Positions 26,334 through 39,060 of a DNA stretch of 64,000 nt are shown piece after piece. The notes beneath the pieces are model-generated. The model was not told where the DNA came from. It did not search any database and saw only the letters and a list, made by a program, of their open reading frames with translations. Position numbers and translations under genes: made by a program. The stretch's first letter is position 1. Each line of letters begins with the position of its first letter. The stretch is from Plantago major (Eukaryota > Streptophyta > Magnoliopsida > Lamiales > Plantaginaceae), in the NCBI GenBank assembly GCA_026545765.1, contig CM048841.1:67640217-67704216 (forward strand). Direction: 5' to 3'.

Positions 26334-26980
26334 CTCTGTTTAGCAAAACTAGCTGGTAGCTGGTTAGGTAGCTGGAAAGCTAGCTGGTTTTAAATGTAGG
26401 TGTTTAGCAAATTAGCTGAAAAGCTAGCTGGTATTTTGTAAAATGACATAAAAGGGCATTACTCTTATTTTTCTTGTCTTTAACCTTTCTTATTGTATTA
26501 TTAGTCTATAGTTTTTTAAATAATAATATATCATATTTTGTCCAATAATTATAATATATATTTAATATACTTTACATCGCCACTTTAATAACATCATCAA
26601 AATTATCAGAAGTTGAAAGAAATAATCGTTGATCATTTTAACTTAGTAATGAAAAAAATCAGTATTTGATGTGTACTACATGTATGCATTTTAAAGAGGT
26701 GCGGATACATTAATCCTTATCTTAGTTCGAAAAAGACACAAATGTATAAAAGGATTCTACATGTATGCATTTTAAAGAGTTTCTTATTTTCTTTATTTTA
26801 ATTTAGGTTAATATAGGTTAGAGATATTTTGAATGAAAAGATAAGTTTCTCTTTAAAAAAAAATCGTTATTGAACTTCTTTTTCCAAATTTAGTTAAAGA
26901 AGCTGAGCGTTCACGTAACGAACTTTTTATTAGTCAATGATAAAAAAAAGCTCATGGAGCTGGAAAGTTAGTGGTAAACA
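26334..26980. repeat. hAT-like MITE remnant
   Basis: The left end reads GGCTCTGTTTAGCAAAACTA, followed by repeated AGCTAGCTGGT-type units. Near the right end are AGCTCATGGAGCTGG and TTCACGTAACGAAC. A related sequence lies at 41700-41995 (TATGTTTAGCAAAACTAGC, TTCACGTAACATAAC, GCTTATGGAACTG). Both ends are degenerate and the target duplication is not clear. Confidence 0.4.
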
Positions 26981-27320
26981 ATATAATTTCTTGACAATAT
27001 AAATCTGTCGTCTCTAGATGAGTTGTCTAGAAACCGAAACCGTGTTCTTTTTGTTCTCAAATTCCGAGGACATTTGGGGTAAAGTGCAAATTTGCGAAAG
27101 CTACATGTCCAAACAGCAATTAGGCAGGCATCTGTGTATTGTTTTGGTCTGATGGTTCTTGATTTTGAAGTATTATTAGCTAGCTCACAGCATTGGCTTT
27201 CAGTAATTCTTGGAGGAAAAGAAAACCCGCCTCTAGTTTCCGTCTTTGTGCCCTTTAAAACTAGTCCTCAAATCATCAAATGCAATTTTTGCAGAATATA
27301 TCTTCCTCTTCAAGCTAAAG

Positions 27321-30300
27321 ATGTCAAGAATCATTCACTCTCTGAAAAATAATTCACAAGCTCCTCGTCAGATTCTCAGACGGTAATATCTCTTTCGTTG
27401 CTGCATTATATGTGGAGTAGAAGTAGCTTCTAGAGAAATTTCAGAATTACTGAGAGCTTGCGTGAGGTTAGGGATTTGTGTTCATTTTCACATATAGTTA
27501 ACTGAGCACCTTATTCAGCGTTCGATGTAATTTAGTTACATTGTTTCCTTATTTTACCCCCCCCCCCAAAAAAAAAAAAAAAAAAAAAAACTGAGCACCT
27601 AGAGCTGAACAAACAGAGATACCAATTCTGAAGTATTTTAGGTGGATGCTGGGATCTATCTCCATGCTAGTATGCTTGAATAGTTCCGTACATCTTGTTG
27701 GATATCAACATTTTGGAGAAGAAGTTTAGCTCCTTGTAATCGGAAAGTTAGGCTGTACCGCTGTACAATAGCAGTACACAATTGTGGTTAAATGAGGTAG
27801 CTCGAAATACTGAATGGTAATGGAGAAGATTTGTAATTGCTGCCTGGTTATAAAGCCGTATGCAAGATGAGTCGATGAAGAGATATTTCAGATTTTGACT
27901 GAAGTTTTCGAGTTTAAGTGAATCTGGATATTTTGCTACAGATAGTTCTATTGCTGTGTACTGTCACCGTTTTAGTGTCCGTGTGTCTGTCATTTACTAT
28001 TATTATCTCTGTTTAGATGTAGTCTATGAGTGTCTATCAGTGGCTGGGAAATTGTGTCTATTAATTGTATATATCTTTGTGAATTGTGGATAACAATGGG
28101 GTTTGTTGTTAATGTTGTCTTGTATAGGTTTGGTGCCTCTAATGGATTCTCCTCTTCGTTCTACACAAAGTCTGGCTTCAGCAGTACACCTCATCATCTA
28201 ACCGGCCAAAGAATACTTCGGGATCCTGAATGCCTAAATAGCTTCAAGAAGTACGAATGTTCTTTATTATCTTCTACAAAAGTGGGGTTTAAATAGGTTT
28301 TCTACTTGAATTTAATATTGGATAATGGTTGTTAGTGCAAACATGATACAAGTCATCAGTGGGAACAGATTCTGTGTTTGGCAACTATACTTCAATCCGT
28401 ACTCCTACAGTCGTACGCTACACATTTCTAGTGTTTCCAAATGAGTAGCGTACTAGCGTTTGTTATACTTGTTATATCTCGTGCATGTTTCTTTGCCTAG
28501 TCATGTAGCATTTGGTAGAAGGAATGCTGTCAAAACCTGCTAATGAATTGTTGGATTCAGTACCAAATCTTTCACAATCATCTTTCAGAAAGGAAAATGG
28601 ATATATATGTATGGTGAAGAAGTGCATGATAGTTGGTTTTTACCAACGTACTATGTCTTTATGTTACTCTTGATTACCAAAATTAATATGCCTTTCCACC
28701 GACCATTTTGCATAGGTTTGGTTCATCCAAAGTATACTACTCTTCCGGTACAAACAATGCTAAGCGTTGCCTGCCATTACCTGAAAAGGCTACTTCCTCC
28801 ATTTCTTTGGGATCTTTTCTATTTGTACGACACAATGACTTCATCTGATGAGGATTCTTCAAACACTTATGTTATATACGATCGCTCTAGCCACTTTTTC
28901 CCTCCTTTATTTCTTTTATTCTCTTGATATCAGATTTATAATTGCAGCCTGCTGTTTTAGTTGGATTGTTTGGTGGGTTGGTCTTCTTCATTCACAAGAA
29001 TGATGAAAAGAGAGCAAGTCTTAAAGGTAATTTTGATTATATATGTCATTAATATATTTGGCTGTGAGGTAACATCTACCTTTTGGTCTCCCGTCTCTGG
29101 TTATGAAGCCAAATTACTACAAAGTTTGGTACCATACCACCCCACATAACCCTGGAGCATTGTAAGTGGCGTGGCTATAACATATTAGAATGATAATGTT
29201 ATTACACTAATCCACTAAATGATACATAAATCTTGACTCGGAAAAGGTACTCTATGGAATGGTCTATTAGCTGTGGTCCAACGCTTTTGAATATCCAAAA
29301 TTTGGTGTTGAGATGGTAAGCATCAATGTATCTGTAATCGTTTAGCTTGTACACTAATATTTGAAAGACAACAAAAGTAAAGGGAATTCTTGGTTGCTTG
29401 TGACTCTGCATTGCCTTTTCTTCAAATTGATGGAAAGTAGGAAGTAGTTTTAATGTTAGCATATTAGTATTTTAGGATATTATTGGTTGCTTCAGGCTTA
29501 TGACTCTGCATTGTCTTCCTTATTTAGTTTAAAATCCTACCTATAAATACAGGTTAAGAGTTGGGCTATTTTAGAGGTTGATTATTGATTATAATAAGAC
29601 TAAGATTTTTCAGTTTTCTCCAAGTTATCAATGAGATATTGAGTTTTCGTTTCAATCCATTGTCGTTCGCTATAACATATTCTCGTGTCTATATTCTTCG
29701 TTTTCTATTGGCATTAATCTATATCTGATATGATGAGAATCAAAATTGGTCTACTGAGGTGAAATTGGTCTACTTCTCGGTCATAATGATATGATGAGAA
29801 TCAAAATTTAATTCACAATTCAGTTATGACCCATCACATATTGCAAGATAAGTTTACATTCACCAGCACGTCTGTGGATATTTACTGGAGTCTTGTGACT
29901 CAGATATATGAGATTCATGAATACTGCTGACATTTCTCAGTTTATCTCAATGTGATTCAAATGCTTAAGACAGCCTTCATGCAAATAAGTGTCCAACAAA
30001 TGTTTAAGACCAATCGAATTGCCTCATGCTGTCCTGCGTGCTTTCTCTACAAACTTATGCTCGGTGGTGATGCAGTATTGCTGTCTCTTGTCTTTCATTT
30101 TTTTCTGTGCTGTATGTGCCTATAATCGTTCTTGAATTTTATTGGCGCCTATGTACTGTGTGTGTGTGTGTGCGTGCATGACTTCTTCTGTATCCAATCG
30201 AATTGCCTCATGCTGTCCTGCGTGCTTTCTTTACAAACTTATGCTCGGTGGTGATGCAGTATTGCTGTCTCTTGTCTTTCATTTTTTTCTGTGCTGTATG

Positions 30301-33300
30301 TGCCTATAATCGTTCTTGAATTTTATTGGCGCCTATGTACTGTGTGTGTGTGTGTGTGTGCATGACTTCTTCTGTATCCAATCGAATTGCCTCATGCGGT
30401 CCTGCGTGCTTTCTCTACAAACTTATGCTCGGTGGTGATGCAGTATTGCTGTCTCTTGTCTTTCATTTTTTCTGTGCTGTATGTGCCCTATAATCATTCT
30501 TGAATTTTATTGGCGCCTATGTACTCTAATGATTTGGACTTAATGTGGATATTTAATGGAGTCTGGTGACTCAGATATATGGGGTTCATGAATACTGCTG
30601 ACATTTCTCAGTTATCTCAATGTGATTTAAAATGTTTAAGACAGCCTTCATGCAAATAAGTGTCCAACTAATGTTTAAGACTTCCAGTACTCGTTAATTT
30701 CTCTCTCTGGTTTTTTTTTTTTTGGTTGCATGACTTCTTTATCCAATCGAATTGCCTCATGCTGTCCTGCGTGCTTTCTCAACAAACTTACATTCTCAGG
30801 GGTGATGCAGTATTGCTGTCTCTTGTCTTTCATTTTTTCTGCTAACCAGACTGCTGTAAACTAGAGGAAAGAGAATTGGATATAGGCATGCTATTTGCTA
30901 ATTTTCCTTTAAACATGCTCATTTATTTTATATGTTGTCAAACACCACTCATTTTATGTTTGGCTGGAATAGACCAAGGTGAAAAATTTCAAAGAAGTGC
31001 CATTCATGGACAGATTATTGGTGGTCCTTTCAGTCTAATTAGCACAGAAGGTCAGGTGGTAAATGAAAAGAATCTTCTGGGGAATTGGGTTCTGTTGTAC
31101 TTCGGCTATACTTCCTCTCCTGATGTTGGGCCTGCAGAAGTTCAAAAAATGGCCAAGGCAATTGACATTCTAGGTTCTGCTCTTCAACTTCCTCAAATTG
31201 TTTTTTATCCATTTGCTTTCTCAGTTCAATTACTGAATTATTGTCATCGTCTTCTGATTGAGAAGAATCAAAACAGAATCTCAAGGTGTTTCCCATTTTT
31301 GTTACAATTGATCCTCAGCGGGACACACCTTCTCAACTTCGTGCTTATATCAGTGGTGAGTCCATGTTTACTTGGTATTCCTGTGTAATTGTGCAATTCA
31401 ATGGAGTATTTGATAGTCATAGACAACAACATTATGGCCTTGATGTTCAACTTCAAGGTTCGATATGATTATGTTTTGCAGACGATGAAAGTTTTCTTTT
31501 GGATGAAGGATAGTAAAATGTGCAATTTCATCTTTCAGAAAGAGTGAATGAAATTTAAATCTTACATTTCTAAATTGTGTTCTACAATATTTGCTTGTTC
31601 CATTAGAACTTACCTTGCGCACATAGTATGTGATTCTTTTGCAATTTAAGCTATGTTCTTTGATTGTTCTGATGCTCAACTTTCAGCTAATGTCTCATCG
31701 TGGATTAATAAAAGTCATCTCACAAGTTTCTTGATCCTAGTTAATGTTCCACACAGAACCAACCGTTGAGCCACATCAATATAAGGTTTCTTATTTATGT
31801 TATTTCATATTCTCAGTATGTAATTTGAGGCTTAAGGGGTTCTAGAACCTAGGGGTGTACATAAAAAATAACCTTCGCCTCCCGCCATTTGCCCGTCAAC
31901 TACCATGCCGACGGTTAGCGTTTTGCAAAACCGCCATGTTAAAAAATTGTTACCCGCCTTTAGGCGGGTGGGCGGTTGGAAACCGCCTACCCGCCCAACC
32001 CGCCCGCCTATATATGCATATATGTATTTTTTATATATAATAGATTAATAGTACTATATAAACTAACAAAAACCCAACTCCACTAGTTTTCGCTCAATTC
32101 TTTCCATCATATCTCTCTAGTACACTGTCTTATTGGATTTGCATATCTATTAGCTTTGAATTGTTTCTTCCTTATTATTTTTTCACATTGCTTAGCCTTT
32201 TCCATCAAAGGATCAGAGGAAAATATTGTTTTGCTTCTTGGCATTAGTTTGCAATCTTAGTTTTTGTCTGGACCTTCATAATTTAAATACTCATGGAATT
32301 ATATTTGGAATTTATGTACTTAAATTACTTGTATTAAAGCTTCGAATTATGTTGATGTTTCCTTTACTGTTGTGGGTTAGTTTATTAAGCTTATGAAGTC
32401 TAATGTCTCTTTCTTTAATGCGTCATATATGTCCTTGTTTTGATGCGTTAAACCGCCAATCCGCCCGCCTCAAGTAGTCAACTGACCCGCGGCGGTTGAG
32501 AGAAAATTCCACCCGCCGCGGTTAATGATTTGGGCTACCCGCTATAGGCGGGTCGGTTAGAACTTTGGCAAATAACCGCCTGCGTACACCCCTACTAGAA
32601 CCCCAAACAATTAACGTTATGCCTTAACATGTAACTGTGCTAGCTGGATTTGGGCCTGTTGAGGTACTGAGGAGTCGGTGGATTGAGAAAGAAATACATT
32701 CATAAAGCTGTTCATTTGGAGTTTGTTTAAAATTTCAATTTCCATGGTATTCCAGAAGCTAAATAAGGCAAGGTTTTGTGGTAATATAGTAAAATTTTAT
32801 ATTAAAAGATAACTGCAGTTGGCCTCCGCCGGACGGACCTAGTGCTAATAGCTTTCTTTCTCTTATAGTTTGTTTCTCTTCTCACATTGGTGTATTGAAC
32901 ATAATCAATCATGCACGCAAGTACGATATAAATGGACAGTCCATCTCCTGTTTTCTTCTGCACAACATGCATATAGAATTATTTTGCTGAATCTTGCTTC
33001 TTGAAAGTCATCTTAGCCAAGTAATCTTTTCCTTTGTTCTATGCTTAGAACTAACTCCACTTCACGATTTGGTGCAGAGTTTGACACCAGAATAATGGGA
33101 TTAACTGGACCAGTTACTGCAGTAAGGCAAATGGCGCAAGAATACAGAGTATTCTTCAGAAAAGTTGAGGAAGTAGGAGACGATTATCTGGTCGAGTCTT
33201 CTCACAACATGTAATATCGATATGCTTTCCCTTGTATGCTAAACTGCAAATACACCTCCACAAAGAAATTGATCCATCTTATCAAAATCACAAACAGGTA

Positions 33301-33415
33301 CTTGATGAATCCAAACATGCAAGTGGCTCTGTCGTTTGGTCAAGAGTACAATGCAGAGGAACTGGCTGAAGCAATAACTAAAGAGATTCAGAAAAATAAA
33401 GATAAGGGTATATGA
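27321..33415 (+). CDS. HCC2: SCO1 homologue of the HCC2 type, mitochondrial, 8 exons, complete (305 aa)
   Basis: SCO1-type proteins sit in the inner mitochondrial membrane with a thioredoxin-like domain facing the intermembrane space, where HCC1 passes copper to cytochrome c oxidase. Exons (phases agree throughout): 27321-27382, 28128-28250, 28716-28824, 28948-29026, 30973-31173, 31263-31355, 33078-33210, 33298-33415. That is 918 nt ending in TGA. A Ser/Arg-rich N-terminus suits a targeting peptide. A hydrophobic segment begins at residue 99 (PAVLVGLFGGLVFFI). The SCO fold follows (IIGGPFSLISTEGQVV, VFPIFVTIDPQRDTP, GLTGPVTAVRQMAQEYRV). The CxxxC copper motif is replaced (YFGYTSSPDVGP, Ser173 and Gly177) and the conserved His is Ser263 (YLVESSHNMYL). 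From memory, Arabidopsis HCC2 shows the same losses, so it is thought not to deliver copper but to act in redox or stress sensing. Start chosen as the first ATG of exon 1, 21 codons before the first splice. Confidence 0.93.
29873..30840 (+). repeat. nested tandem duplications in HCC2 intron 4
   Basis: A 184-bp unit starting CCAATCGAATTGCCTCATGC is present at 30010, 30194 and 30378, and as a partial copy at 30743. A different block of about 137 bp (GTGGATATTTACTGGAGTC, through GTGTCCAACAAATG) precedes the array at 29873 and is repeated at 30547, just before the partial copy. The order A-B-B-B-A'-B' implies one duplication of A+B and later local amplification of B. Copies differ by few bases and include TG/GT microsatellites of differing length. 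Confidence 0.85.
31850..32594. mobile_element. hAT-like non-autonomous element (745 bp) in HCC2 intron 6
   Basis: An exact 8-bp target duplication CTAGAACC (31842-31849 and 32595-32602) flanks ends TAGGGGTGTAC and GTACACCCCTA. Next to both ends are dense CCGCC / GGCGGGT motifs in both orientations (31878-32010 and 32450-32580), likely transposase-binding sites. The AT-rich middle has no coding content. The 8-bp duplication and end sequence fit the hAT superfamily. It lies in the intron, well clear of the splice sites at 31355 and 33078. Confidence 0.88.
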
Positions 33416-35510
33416 CCGTTCCACATAATTGACGACTTGACGTTCCCTCAGCAGAGTGCCATCATGTTGGTTAGTTCCCTCTGGAAACTTTTGATCTCCA
33501 ATCAACAAGAATATAGATTTAGCCCCATAAGCAAGCTACCATGACGAGTTCAGTGAGGTTTGAGGTCCAGTTTAGGGCTCAGTTCGTATAAATAAACTTG
33601 TTCGACTCAATGTTAACGATGCTGATTGATTTGATTCATAGACTAAAGTCACTAAACGATAGTTTTGTTTTGCAATTTATCTAGTTCGATTTAGTCTTTA
33701 CTACATCACGTTACTATAGGACATGATCACCATGACGTCCCATTTTGTTAAAAGATTATCTGAACATCTATTCGAAAGTTAGAGAAGTTGAAATAATTCG
33801 ATGCAACACATCCTTACACGATATTTCCACCCCATAGTCGTGTATAGACCAGCACCAGAAAGTAAATCAATTGATGAAATTACACAATCATTCATCACAG
33901 ATTTAGTTTATTGATTGATTTATGTTTATAACAATACAATACTATTTCTCCAATCAAGTTGACGGGAATCTTGTTTGGGTAATGGAATGGTACTACCAGC
34001 CATGACATGTTATTGATCATACTACTACTACTGTCTTTTATCCCAGAGGGAGAGTCAAACAAGTAATAAGAGATTTATGATTGGCATCTGGCAAACAGCT
34101 GTTGAAGCCCAAGGGGTGAGAATATAATCTTGATCCTTCATACTTAAACAAGACGTGACATGCTCTATGGGAAGGCACTATCTATTCATTGTGTTTTCCT
34201 ACGCTCTAACATTTTCAACCAAAGGAAATGGAACATAGAATCTTCTCCCCTTTTCGGTTGGTTAAAATGGTGATAATATGGCGCAGATCTAGAAATTTTA
34301 GTTCGGGGATGAAATTACATACTATATATGAACTTCTTTTCAAGATTAGAGGTCAAAATATGAAATTATCGAAAGTGTTATGTATAATTTTTTCTTTTGT
34401 AATATTTAGCGGGGAACGCCCCACTATGCCCCTTCTGGCTCCGTCCCTAGTGATGATTTATCTGGGTTTTGGATTTCACTTTACATAACTTGAGTTGAGT
34501 TTTGAAGTTATGAATAGTAAATCACTGGAGCTGAGTTTTCAAAATTTGTATACATAGTGTAGAGTAGAGAGATAGAATAAAAAAATTGACAAAAATTAAA
34601 TTAAAGTTTAAAAAATTGAACTCTAATGTAAAGCTAAACACGCAATTTGTATACGTTGAAAGTTATATGCTACTACTACTATTTATTTGTTCTCTTACCA
34701 TGTACTAGTAGACTAGTAGTAGCTGATAAATTTGTCTTCATCTACCCTACTACAAGTTCCCTTCCAAACAATGCATCTGTGATAGGTTTCAGACTTTCAG
34801 TGATGTATACATCTATCATTATTCTCGTTTTCATTCGAGAATCTGTTTTTTAAATTTTAGAACCTCATTTTCTTACATGCATGTTTCCCTCTTAACCACA
34901 CAAAAAACCAACAAATCAACATAAATATAGTAATTTCACTTTTTTTCCAATTATTTTGATGTCCTAACAACCTTAGACTCCTTTTTACCCAAAGGAAAAA
35001 AGAAATCTAAAAAAAATTGGGAAAAAAAAGTCAAATTACAAGATTAAAAAAAGAAAGGTCGTCTTCATACAGACTAAAAGCCAACATTTTCTCAATCTTT
35101 TTTTTTTTTTTTTCCAATTTTTTTTTTTCCACTTTCATGCCATTGTTCCTTCATCTCCATAACTCTGCAGACAAAAGGGGAGAGATTGATTGGCCAATTG
35201 GAAACACCAACAATCTCTCTTCCTCAATGTCTGTATTCATTTCATTTTAGATTTTCTGTTTCCTTTTCCTCCCATCAAACCCTTCTTCAGTTTAGGTGAA
35301 ATTGGATTGATCACATTTTGTTTTCTTATTTCAACTTGAATTACAAAATTATCAAACCTGTTTGGTAGCAACATAACTTCATTGCTTTTTATCTAAAAAA
35401 ATACCCCTTATGAAACTTTTGCTCATGAATCACAAATAAAGATTGCATTCCTTTAATCAGATATCAATCTGCATTGTTCACCATATTTTCTCCCAAGAAT
35501 CTGAGGTGAT
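33416..35510. other. intergenic region between HCC2 and the TTL-like gene
   Basis: The first few hundred bases should hold the HCC2 3' UTR. The last few hundred hold the TTL-like promoter and leader, rich in T and A runs (35098-35128). A dispersed-repeat fragment lies at about 34277-34450. No other gene is visible. Confidence 0.4.
34277..34450. repeat. dispersed repeat fragment ending GGCTCCGTCCCTAG
   Basis: The stretch reads AAATTTTAGTTCGGGGATGA, then GGTCAAAATATGAAATTA, and ends CCCCTTCTGGCTCCGTCCCTAG. From memory this is a common end sequence of dispersed repeats in dicots. I see no target duplication and cannot assign a superfamily. Confidence 0.35.
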
Positions 35511-37633
35511 ATGGGAGACCTTTCTCCTGAGAGAAGATCAGGCTGTGGCATATTGAACGCAGTTTTCGGCCGCCATAGTATTTGGCCTAGAAGATCAACC
35601 TCCACAGGTTCTCTCCAAAACTCCACCCCCAGAAATGTCACCCGAGTTCCAAGCACACCGATATCCAAAAGGCGGAAGAACGGCCCTGACGATGTTTTTC
35701 TCGACCCGCCCAATGGAAAATTGGACCACAAACAGGTAGACAGGATCATAGAACGCCCTGGCCAAAACTACGCCAAGTCTCCGCCTGTTTACCACCAACC
35801 TCCGGCCATACACGCGCAGCCTCCGGCCGTACACACCCACCAACTGAACCCTGTGAAGAACGAGCCCCCGAAAACCCAACAGGCATATAACCAGACACGA
35901 AAAGTCCCTCAGGGATCGATCGGGCTATCAGGCGAACTGGATAGCATGATCCAGGATCATCAGAGGGCAAAAGGTGCAGGATCAGTGTATGGAAATTTGG
36001 GGAATTTGAGGCAATCAGGGGCTGCAAATGGCGGTAGTAGCGTTCTTGATTATCTCCCAAAGACCGCAAAAGAGACACCTTTGTCGAATAACCAGAAGTA
36101 TCCAACTAGTGTTATGGGGAACGTAGTTGCCAAGAAGAATGAACAAGCAGCTGAAAAGCCGGTTTCACTCTGCAGGGCTCTTTCGACTCGAATGGATCCT
36201 GAGGAGTTGAAGATTTTGGGAAATGAAGATTACAAGAATGGAAGGTTTGCTGAAGCATTGGCCTTGTATGATGCAGCTATCTCCATTGACCCAAATAAGG
36301 CTGCTTATCGGAGCAACAAAAGTGCGGCGCTTACTGCTTTAGGACAGCTTCTTGAAGCGGCTTTTGAATGTCGTGAAGCTATTCGTATTGATCCGTATTA
36401 CCAACGTGCCCATAATAGATTAGCAATGCTTTACGTCAGGTAAATAATGTCATCTGTCATGGTTTCAAGTATTTTGCTACTTGTGTTGTTTGATATTCAT
36501 CTCTGGATGTTATCTGTTGTCTTTGGATTTGACAGATTAGGAGAAGCAGAGAAAGCTGCATATCATTTCAAGCAGTCAGGACCAGAAGCCGATCCTGATG
36601 CCATGAACAAGGCAAAGAAAGTTCAAATTCATTTAAGCAAATGCACGGAGGCGAAAAGACATCGAGATTGGAACTCCGTCTTGAAAGAAACTGAACTGTC
36701 TATATCAGTTGGTGCCGATTCCGCCCCACTGGTAAGCCACTCATATGCGAAAACTAGCATATCAGCAACTGGTTATAACCTGATATTGATACGACTATTG
36801 GTTGATGAAGGTATTTGCTCTAAAAGCTGAGGCCTTACTGAAGATCAATAGGCACCAAGAAGCTATTGAAACTATGGCAAAAGGTCCCAACTTTGACATT
36901 GATGATTGCACGAAATTCTTCGGTCCTATTGGAAGTGCAAGCCTTTTAATCGTCCATGCTCAAGTCAACTTGGTCTCGGGAAGGTTGATTTTATCTTTAA
37001 TCACCTCCTGGAATAGTTTTTTGATGATCTTCTAACTTAACTGCAAAACAGATTTGATGATGCTATGGAAGCAGCACAACGAGCGGTGAGGCTTGACGCC
37101 AACAACAAGGACGTAAACACTGTGTTAAGGAGGACGAAAGCTGTTGTGACAGCTAGATCAAACGGCAACGAACTTTTTAAGACAGGGAGATACTCTGAGG
37201 CATGCATTGCATACGGTGTGGGGCTCAACCAAGACCCTCACAACGCAGTCCTGTTATGCAACAGGGCAGCTTGCAGGTCGAAACTTGGAAATTATGAGAA
37301 GGCCATCGAAGACTGCAACGCTGCGCTTAATGTCCGCCCGACCTTCAGTAAGGCCAGACTAAGAAGAGCTGATTGTTATGCCAAGGTTAGTATATTGTTA
37401 ATTTTTAGCAACCATCATGTCTAGTACCACTTAAATATGTTGCACCGTACATCACATAACAACATAAAAGTAAATGTATATTTGCAATGTTGGCATTGTG
37501 GTTGTAGACGGAAAAATGGGAAGGGTGCGTACAAGATTGTGAAGTCTTGCTAACAGAAAACCGGGATGATGAAGAGGTGGCGAAGATGTTGAATGGGGCT
37601 AAGGCAAAGCTTGGTCAAGGAGTCGAGCAGTGA
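35511..37633 (+). CDS. TTL-type tetratricopeptide repeat protein lacking the thioredoxin-like domain, 5 exons (585 aa)
   Basis: TTL proteins are plant TPR scaffolds linked to osmotic stress tolerance and brassinosteroid signalling. Exons: 35511-36439, 36536-36731, 36811-36983, 37052-37385, 37508-37633; 1758 nt with consistent phases. Residues 1-227 are a disordered, Ser/Pro/Asn-rich N-terminus (MGDLSPERRSGCG, RHSIWPRRSTSTGSL, and a PPVYHQPPAIHAQPPAVHT run). TPR repeats fill residues 228 to about 570 (e.g. LKILGNEDYKNGRFAEALAL, GNELFKTGRYSEACIAYGVG, AACRSKLGNYEKAIEDCNAA). Canonical TTLs continue for another 110 residues or so with a C-terminal thioredoxin-like fold. Here translation ends after AKAKLGQGVEQ, and I find no such domain in the next kilobase. 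It may be a truncated paralogue or a TPR-only form. The start is the first ATG of a long open exon. Confidence 0.88.
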
Positions 37634-38099
37634 GCGTATAAAGCCATTATTTAACATCTCCCGGTCGATTATGAAGATGAAAAGAGAACTCCAACGAGTA
37701 AAATTAAGCTTGATCTTGGGCGAACAAGTTGCGCTATGTAGCTAGTTGTGGCGATTTTTTGTTCAAAAAGTTCAAACTTGTAGAGCTGAAGAGAGTTTAC
37801 CTTCATTGTCCCTAGTTAGAATAGGTTCAATTGTTGCACATGGCAACTTCAATTTTTAAGAGCTGTGTTCCTGAAGTTCAATTTAATGACTCTTTTTTTT
37901 CTGTTTTTTGCTCATTTAGGTGTGTGTTTCTGTGTTGTTCAATTAAAAAACATGATTATTAGACTTGGAGGATTTCAATGCAGCTCATGAAAACAAGTCC
38001 ACTGGAACTGAGACGAGAAACTGGGGTAACAGAACGGGTACTAACCACTAAATATATTCACCAATTTGTAATGATTAAATTAACCATATGTTAAATTTG

Positions 38100-39060
38100 T
38101 ACACCCCGACTAAGTTTTACACCTGATATGGTATAAAAACGGTTAAGCCATTTAGCATAGAAATACTGACGGAGAGCTTAGCTCGGGCTCCCGCTCCTTT
38201 TTATGGTTGGGTCGGTCTCCTCTATTCCTTGCCTTTCATTCACTTGATAAGTTCATAATCTTATGGTGAGTCAAGGCAAGTAACAGAGGTCACCGGTCCA
38301 ACGATTGTTCCGGGCCTAACTTACGTACCAAGGTAAGTCTTATGTCACATGTTTGGGTGAGGTTGGTTTCGACAGACCTTACCCCTCCAATGCAAGTGAA
38401 AATTATTATTCATGCCCCGCGGTCTTTGATCTTGGCTCGGTGCCCACATGTTCCTTGGTTGCAACTTTGTAGAACTATCTTCTCCTTTTATTATTACCGA
38501 AGTGTTTCTTGTCGGTCTCTAACTCTTATCTTTCCTAGTCGGCCCTTGCCATACTATCCTCCCTCAAGTGCTTAGTTTACTTGAAAAGTAAAGTGAGGAC
38601 TTTGAGTAAAGGCAATTAGGACCGACCTTGCGACAGTTGGAGTCCAAGTTTCGACATCAGAGGAAATTTTGAATTTCAGTATTTTTTTTACGAATCGAAC
38701 TAGGAAGGACTAAGACGAACTAGTTCACAATGATGGCGAACCTCACGAGAAACGAGGCGACAGTTTGAATTCCGGCCCATGGCCTGGTCGAACCGGCGCA
38801 CTACTCCTATAAATAGTAGGAATCAACCGTCACTTTTGCACTTTTGTGAATCTTGACTTTTAGAGATAAAGTAGCAGACCAAGCAGACTTAGAGAGAGCG
38901 GTTAGAGAGAGCGGTCGTCCAGTGTTCCGAGAAACTAGAAAAGTGCGGTCTTCTTTAGTTGAGTAAATGCTTCTTCCTCCTCCTCCTCCTCCGGTTTCTT
39001 TATAAGTAAAATGTAAAATGTATGCCGAAATAAAATTGAATAAGATTGGAATAAACAACA
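38100..39060 (+). mobile_element. possible solo LTR or other promoter-bearing repeat
   Basis: This stretch is richer in GC than its surroundings and has a TATA box (CTATAAATAG at about 38808), a leader with AGAGAGCGG repeats (38892-38912) and a CTTCCTCCTCCTCC tract, and it ends ...AATAAACAACA. That layout resembles an LTR (U3, TATA, R/U5, CA end). I cannot find a convincing 5-bp target duplication or a second LTR, so borders and class are uncertain. No protein-coding content is visible. Confidence 0.25.

Noticed and set aside
31039..31296. minus-strand frame opposite HCC2 exon 5
   Set aside because: Shadow of the SCO domain exon, which has clear homology on the plus strand.
38100..39060. full LTR retrotransposon
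   Set aside because: No coding region, no second LTR and no reliable target duplication; kept only as a low-confidence solo-LTR candidate.
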